The translations under genes and the position numbers were made by a program. A stretch of 10,884 bases of DNA from Limisphaerales bacterium. Lineage in GTDB: Bacteria; Verrucomicrobiota; Verrucomicrobiia; Limisphaerales; UBA11358. The stretch lies in contig DAIDJC010000095.1 in NCBI GenBank assembly GCA_027451565.1, positions 1-10,884 on the forward strand, read 5' to 3'. The notes below the pieces were generated by a model. That model did not search any database and was not told where the DNA came from. It saw only the letters and a program-made list of their open reading frames with translations. Of the stretch, positions 7,892 through 10,884 are shown one piece after another. Position 1 is the stretch's first letter; the number at the start of each line of letters is the position of its first letter.

Positions 7892-8851
7892 TCAAACCGG
7901 CACGCGCACTTTTTTCAGGATTTCCGCCACCACGCCCCGCGCGGTTTCCCCTGAAAATCGCGCCTGGGGATCCATCACAAGCCTGTGTCCCAGAACGGGC
8001 ATCGCCATGGCTCGAACCTGGTCCGGCCCCACAAAATCCAGCCCTTCAAAAAAGGCCGTCGCCTGGGCTGTTTTCATCAGGGCCAGGGACGCGCGCGGGC
8101 TGGCGCCCATTTGAACACCCCGATATCCGCGTGTCGCACCCACCACATCCACGATGTACCGCTTCATTTCCTCGCTGATGCGCACCGAGGCGGTGGCTTG
8201 GCGCAAGACTTCCACCTCCTCCAAACCTGCCACGGGTTTCAAGAGGTCCAGAGGATGGGTTGAATTCTGGCCGCTCAGGATAGCCACCTCCTCCTCGGGA
8301 GACACATAGCCTAGGGACAATTGCATCATGAACCGGTCCATTTGGGCCTCGGGAAGGGGATAGGTTCCTCTGAACTCCACGGGGTTTTGAGTGGCAATGA
8401 TGAAAAACAGGGCCGACAAATTACGCCGGACACCTTCCACGCTCACCTGCCCCTCGCCCATCGCCTCCAAAAGGGCGGATTGGGTGCGGGGCGAGGCGCG
8501 GTTGATCTCATCGGCTAAAAGGATATTGGTGAAAACCGGCCCCTCATGAAAATGAAAGCTCTGGTCGCGCTGGTTAAATATGGAGACGCCGAGAATATCG
8601 GATGGCAGGAGGTCCGGAGTGAATTGCAGGCGCCGGAAATCCGCCCCCAAGGATTTGGCGAGCGCCTTGGCCAGGGTGGTCTTGCCCGTGCCCGGGAAAT
8701 CCTCCAACAAAACATGTCCGCCTGCGGCCAAAGCTGCCAGCAATTGCCTGGTGGCCGCATCCTGGCCACGCATCACCTGGCTGATGCTGGAGCGGATTTT
8801 TTCAAAAACCTCGATTGCCTGGACACGACTGGCTGCGCTAGGGGTGGTCAT
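7892..8851 (-). CDS. MoxR-family AAA+ ATPase
   Basis: A 319-residue cytosolic AAA+ ATPase of the MoxR family, of normal length. These proteins act as chaperone-like activators of von Willebrand or DUF58 partners. Walker A is PGTGKTTL (53-60), Walker B is ILLADE (110-115) followed by INRASP, sensor 1 is ATQNP (153-157), and the sensor 2 region is GASPRA (249-254). The family block LQFTPDLLPSDILG (75-88) is also present. The ATG at 8851 lies about 30 bases after the predicted transcription start of the promoter at 8888-8916, with no Shine-Dalgarno sequence in that leader. It is the first gene of a moxR-DUF58-transglutaminase operon. The gene is named moxR only in a family sense. Confidence 0.95.
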   Translation of the reverse strand: MTTPSAASRVQAIEVFEKIRSSISQVMRGQDAATRQLLAALAAGGHVLLEDFPGTGKTTLAKALAKSLGADFRRLQFTPDLLPSDILGVSIFNQRDQSFHFHEGPVFTNILLADEINRASPRTQSALLEAMGEGQVSVEGVRRNLSALFFIIATQNPVEFRGTYPLPEAQMDRFMMQLSLGYVSPEEEVAILSGQNSTHPLDLLKPVAGLEEVEVLRQATASVRISEEMKRYIVDVVGATRGYRGVQMGASPRASLALMKTAQATAFFEGLDFVGPDQVRAMAMPVLGHRLVMDPQARFSGETARGVVAEILKKVRVPV

Positions 8852-8887
8852 TTACGGCTTCAGCTTAATGAGAACATTCTGCGCCTC

Positions 8888-8916
8888 AATATAATAAACC
8901 TGAAAACGAAATTCAA
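8888..8916 (-). promoter_or_regulatory. Putative sigma70-type promoter of the moxR operon
   Basis: Read on the minus strand, TTGAAT (8916-8911) is followed by exactly 17 bases and TATATT (8893-8888). This matches the TTGACA/TATAAT consensus at 4 of 6 and 5 of 6 positions with ideal spacing. The start point would be near 8881, giving a leader of about 30 bases before the moxR ATG. The -35 box lies inside repeat copy B and the -10 box just outside it. This rests on sequence alone. Confidence 0.5.
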
Positions 8917-9060
8917 ATGGCCAATCTGCCCCAAACTACTGGGCGCAAACTCTTTGGGAAAACCTCACCAGGCCGCTTCGGGTATGGTTTCGATCTTTCC
9001 AAAGAGTTTCCGCTCCAGCATCTTGCCGCATCTTGGCCCTTTCCATTTCGCTTTTCGGGT
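8897..9060 (-). repeat. MITE-like palindromic element, long copy (B)
   Basis: A 164-bp imperfect palindrome between hisF and moxR. The + strand arm 8897-8962 pairs with 8995-9060 at roughly 70% or more, leaving a central loop of about 32 bases. The inner part contains an uninterrupted 11-bp pair: AAACTCTTTGG (8947-8957) and CCAAAGAGTTT (8999-9009). The outer ends are ACCCGAAAAGCGAAAT (from 9060, minus strand) and AACCTGAAAACGAAAT (from 8897, plus strand). TA flanks both sides (8895-8896 and 9061-9062), fitting the TA target preference of IS630/Tc1-mariner elements. Copy A is a shortened relative in the opposite orientation. It lies 42 bases beyond the hisF stop. A structured RNA or a REP-type repeat are the alternatives. 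Confidence 0.75.
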
Positions 9061-9102
9061 TAAAATTTCACGGCGATGATGACGCGCCGGGGCGCCACGG
9101 GG

Positions 9103-9873
9103 CTACAGCCGCACGGGAATATTCTGCGTGGCGAGAAATTGCTTCACTTCCCCCACAGTGTGGTTTCCAAAATGGAAGAGGCTTGCGGCCAGTACGGCAT
9201 CCGCCCTGCCCTCCTGAAGGACCTGCGCCATGTGCAGCAGGCTGCCGGCGCCCCCACTGGCCACCACGGGCACCCCAACGCTTTCACTGACCCTGCGGGT
9301 GATTTCCAGGTCAAAACCAGCCTTGGTTCCATCGGCGTCAATTGAATTCAAAACCACCTCGCCCGCCCCCAATTTAACGGCTTTACAGACCCATTCCACC
9401 ACATCCAATCCGGTGTCCCGCCTGCCGCCATGTGAAAAAACCCCCCAGCGCCCCGGTCCAAGTCTTTTGGCATCCACGGACACCACGATGCATTGGCTGC
9501 CGTATTTCTCCGCCCCTTCGCGGATCAAACCGGGGTTGGACAGGGCGCTGGAATTGATGCTGATTTTATCCGCGCCGGCCCGAAGCATTAAGTGCATATC
9601 CTCCACGGTTTTAATGCCCCCGCCCACGGTAAGGGGCATGAAGCATTCATCGGCCACCCGTTCAATGACGCCCACCATGGTGGCGCGTCCGTGGGCGCTG
9701 GCGGTGATGTCAAAAAAGACCATTTCATCCGCCCCCTGCTCATTATACCTCATGGCCAGTTCCACGGGATCGCCCACATTCCTCAAGCCACCCTCCTCCG
9801 CTTTGCCAAATTGCACCCCCCGTGTTACCTTGCCATCATGAACGTCCAGGCACGGAATCACTCGCTTTGTCAT
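9103..9873 (-). CDS. hisF: Imidazole glycerol phosphate synthase, cyclase subunit
   Basis: HisF is the cyclase subunit of the HisF-HisH complex. It uses ammonia from HisH to turn PRFAR into imidazole glycerol phosphate and AICAR, linking histidine and purine synthesis. The product is a (beta/alpha)8 barrel of 256 residues from the ATG at 9873, the normal length. Key features are VIPCLDV with catalytic Asp10 (equivalent to Asp11 of Thermotoga HisF), VFFDITAS (52-59), LTVGGGI (81-87), VSVDAKR with the second catalytic Asp134, and phosphate-binding VASGGAG (204-210). An ATG at 9876 and one at 9927 are in frame; MTKRVIPCLDV matches the family start, so 9873 is chosen. No Shine-Dalgarno sequence is present. 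No hisH, hisA or other his gene is in the window. The lipoprotein gene upstream is divergent. Confidence 0.95.
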   Translation of the reverse strand: MTKRVIPCLDVHDGKVTRGVQFGKAEEGGLRNVGDPVELAMRYNEQGADEMVFFDITASAHGRATMVGVIERVADECFMPLTVGGGIKTVEDMHLMLRAGADKISINSSALSNPGLIREGAEKYGSQCIVVSVDAKRLGPGRWGVFSHGGRRDTGLDVVEWVCKAVKLGAGEVVLNSIDADGTKAGFDLEITRRVSESVGVPVVASGGAGSLLHMAQVLQEGRADAVLAASLFHFGNHTVGEVKQFLATQNIPVRL

Positions 9874-9950
9874 CATGAGTTCATTTAACCCAAGGTTGGA
9901 CCCTGGTGGCAATTTATTCCTAGCCAAAAGCCCGGTTTTCCGTTAGCAAT

Positions 9951-9973
9951 CCATCCTGTGAAGGGCTGGATGG
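9951..9973. other. Dyad in the hisF/lipoprotein divergent region
   Basis: CCATCC (9951-9956) and GGATGG (9968-9973) form a perfect six-base inverted pair with an 11-base spacer. A wider pair, ACCCTGG (9900-9906) and CCAGGGT (9981-9987), encloses it. The dyads sit between the divergent starts of hisF (9873) and the lipoprotein gene (10053), where both promoters should lie. They could be an operator or a leader structure, or chance. Confidence 0.25.
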
Positions 9974-10052
9974 CGCTGTGCCAGGGTTGTTGGCAGGCTG
10001 TTTGAACAATTAGGCGCCTGAAATAGTCCACTCCCCGAATACACCAAAGCCG

Positions 10053-10805
10053 ATGAAAGTCATGCAAATGAAGAATTCCAAGCGTTTGGCCATCCTGATG
10101 GCCGGTCTCCTGCTGCTTACCGGCTGCCAAAATCCTGACGGGACACAAAACAACACAGGTTCGGGCGCGCTCATTGGCGGCATTATTGGAGCCATTGCCG
10201 GGTCTGCCTTTGGCGGCCCTCGAAGCGGCGGATTTGGCACCTTGATAGGAGCTGCCGCAGGAGCCATTGGCGGCGGATTGATTGGGCATTCCATTGACGA
10301 GGAACAAAATGCCCGGCTGCGGGCCATGGCGCCCCAAACTTACATCAAAGTCAACCAGGGCCAGCCCCTGCAAGTCTCTGATGTCCTCAACCTGGTCAAA
10401 TCCGGCGTCAGCGATGACCTGATCATCAGCCAGATTCAAGCCACTCATACTGTTTATCATCTCACCGCCAATGACATCATCGGGCTGCGCAATTCCGGGG
10501 TGTCCAACAAGCTGCTTAATTTCATGATCAACACCCCCACGACAATCGGGGGCGGGTTGGCCGACCCGGCCAACCAAATGGCTGTAGTGCCGCAGGCGCC
10601 GCCGGTCGCTCCGGTTGAGGTCCAGCCGGTTGCCCCCGGTCCTGGATATGTTTGGATTGACGGGGAATGGGACTGGGGCGGCGGCACCTGGGTATGGGTC
10701 GGAGGTCACTGGGGCTGCCCCCCCTACGCCAACGCCGTCTGGATAGGCGGACGCGACTGGCACGATTACGACGGTTGGCATTGCGAGCGGGGACATTGGC
10801 GCTGA
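10053..10805 (+). CDS. Glycine-zipper lipoprotein with YXWGXW-type tail
   Basis: A 250-residue predicted lipoprotein of unknown role. Residues 1-24 form a signal peptide with lipobox LLTGC, Cys25 being the lipidation site; the next residue is Gln, not Asp, which favours outer-membrane sorting. Residues 37-79 are a glycine zipper (GALIGGIIGAIAG, later GAAAGAIGGGLIG), as in the YMGG/Rick_17kDa group, whose members insert in or lie on the outer membrane. Two related helical repeats follow (about 106-129 and 137-159), each with the pattern D-(V/I)-(L/I)-x-L plus SGVS. After a Pro/Val-rich linker (170-198), the C-terminus is rich in Trp, Gly and Tyr (YVWIDGEWDWGGGTWVW, later GGHW and RGHW). In-frame ATGs at 10062 and 10068 are possible; 10068 gives a more classic signal peptide. 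It is divergent from hisF. Confidence 0.85.
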   Translation: MKVMQMKNSKRLAILMAGLLLLTGCQNPDGTQNNTGSGALIGGIIGAIAGSAFGGPRSGGFGTLIGAAAGAIGGGLIGHSIDEEQNARLRAMAPQTYIKVNQGQPLQVSDVLNLVKSGVSDDLIISQIQATHTVYHLTANDIIGLRNSGVSNKLLNFMINTPTTIGGGLADPANQMAVVPQAPPVAPVEVQPVAPGPGYVWIDGEWDWGGGTWVWVGGHWGCPPYANAVWIGGRDWHDYDGWHCERGHWR

Positions 10806-10884
10806 AAGCCTGGCTGAAAATTGGGAAGGATGCTGTGACTGGGGATTTTGGCCTTGGGCGAGGCGTAGCTGTAGGCGCATCCCC
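10806..10884. other. Window end, nothing recognised
   Basis: These 79 bases follow the lipoprotein stop. I see no hairpin terminator with a T-run and no start of a recognisable gene. Confidence 0.4.

Noticed and set aside
8897..9060. Integron attC site or CRISPR-like repeat
   Set aside because: No integrase, no cassette layout, no core-site motif, and only two copies in opposite orientations with no regular spacing.
9885..10880. 331-codon open frame on the minus strand across the lipoprotein gene
   Set aside because: The + strand gene has a signal peptide, lipobox and clear repeats; the antisense translation is low in structure and unlike any known family.

Overview
The window is an ordinary bacterial chromosomal stretch with moderately high GC, nine complete protein genes and no rRNA, tRNA, CRISPR or recognisable transposase gene. 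The gene set suggests a Gram-negative bacterium, most likely of the Verrucomicrobia/PVC group. Supporting hints are a lipoprotein with a glycine zipper and a Tyr/Trp/Gly-rich tail, a fused PIN-PhoH protein, and no clear Shine-Dalgarno sequence before any gene. This assignment is an inference from style; no marker gene is present.

Layout: bases 1-405 hold no gene I can support. On the + strand follow an MFS transporter (406-1668), nadD (1743-2339) and rsfS (2384-2761). rsfS converges, with a 21-base gap, on a minus-strand PIN-PhoH gene (2783-4087). Upstream of phoH, also on the minus strand, is an operon read in the order moxR (8851-7892), DUF58 gene (7852-6509), TgpA-like transglutaminase gene (6512-4362). 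The last two overlap by 4 bases. Then comes hisF (9873-9103, minus). A divergent lipoprotein gene (10053-10805, +) closes the window.

Functions: nadD (NAD synthesis) and rsfS (ribosome silencing) form a commonly conserved pair. MoxR ATPase, DUF58 protein and membrane transglutaminase form a widespread module thought to act at the cell envelope, where MoxR remodels or activates its partners. hisF is a single histidine-synthesis gene without its usual his neighbours here.

The most unusual signal is a pair of related, imperfectly palindromic elements between genes: a 164-bp copy (8897-9060) between hisF and moxR, and an 81-bp copy (4252-4332) between the transglutaminase gene and phoH. They lie in opposite orientations and share both termini. 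The short copy lacks 82 central bases. Both are bounded by TA on each side and their ends are inverted repeats, as expected of a MITE-like (non-autonomous transposable) element. The long copy also supplies the -35 box of a good sigma70-type promoter for the moxR operon.
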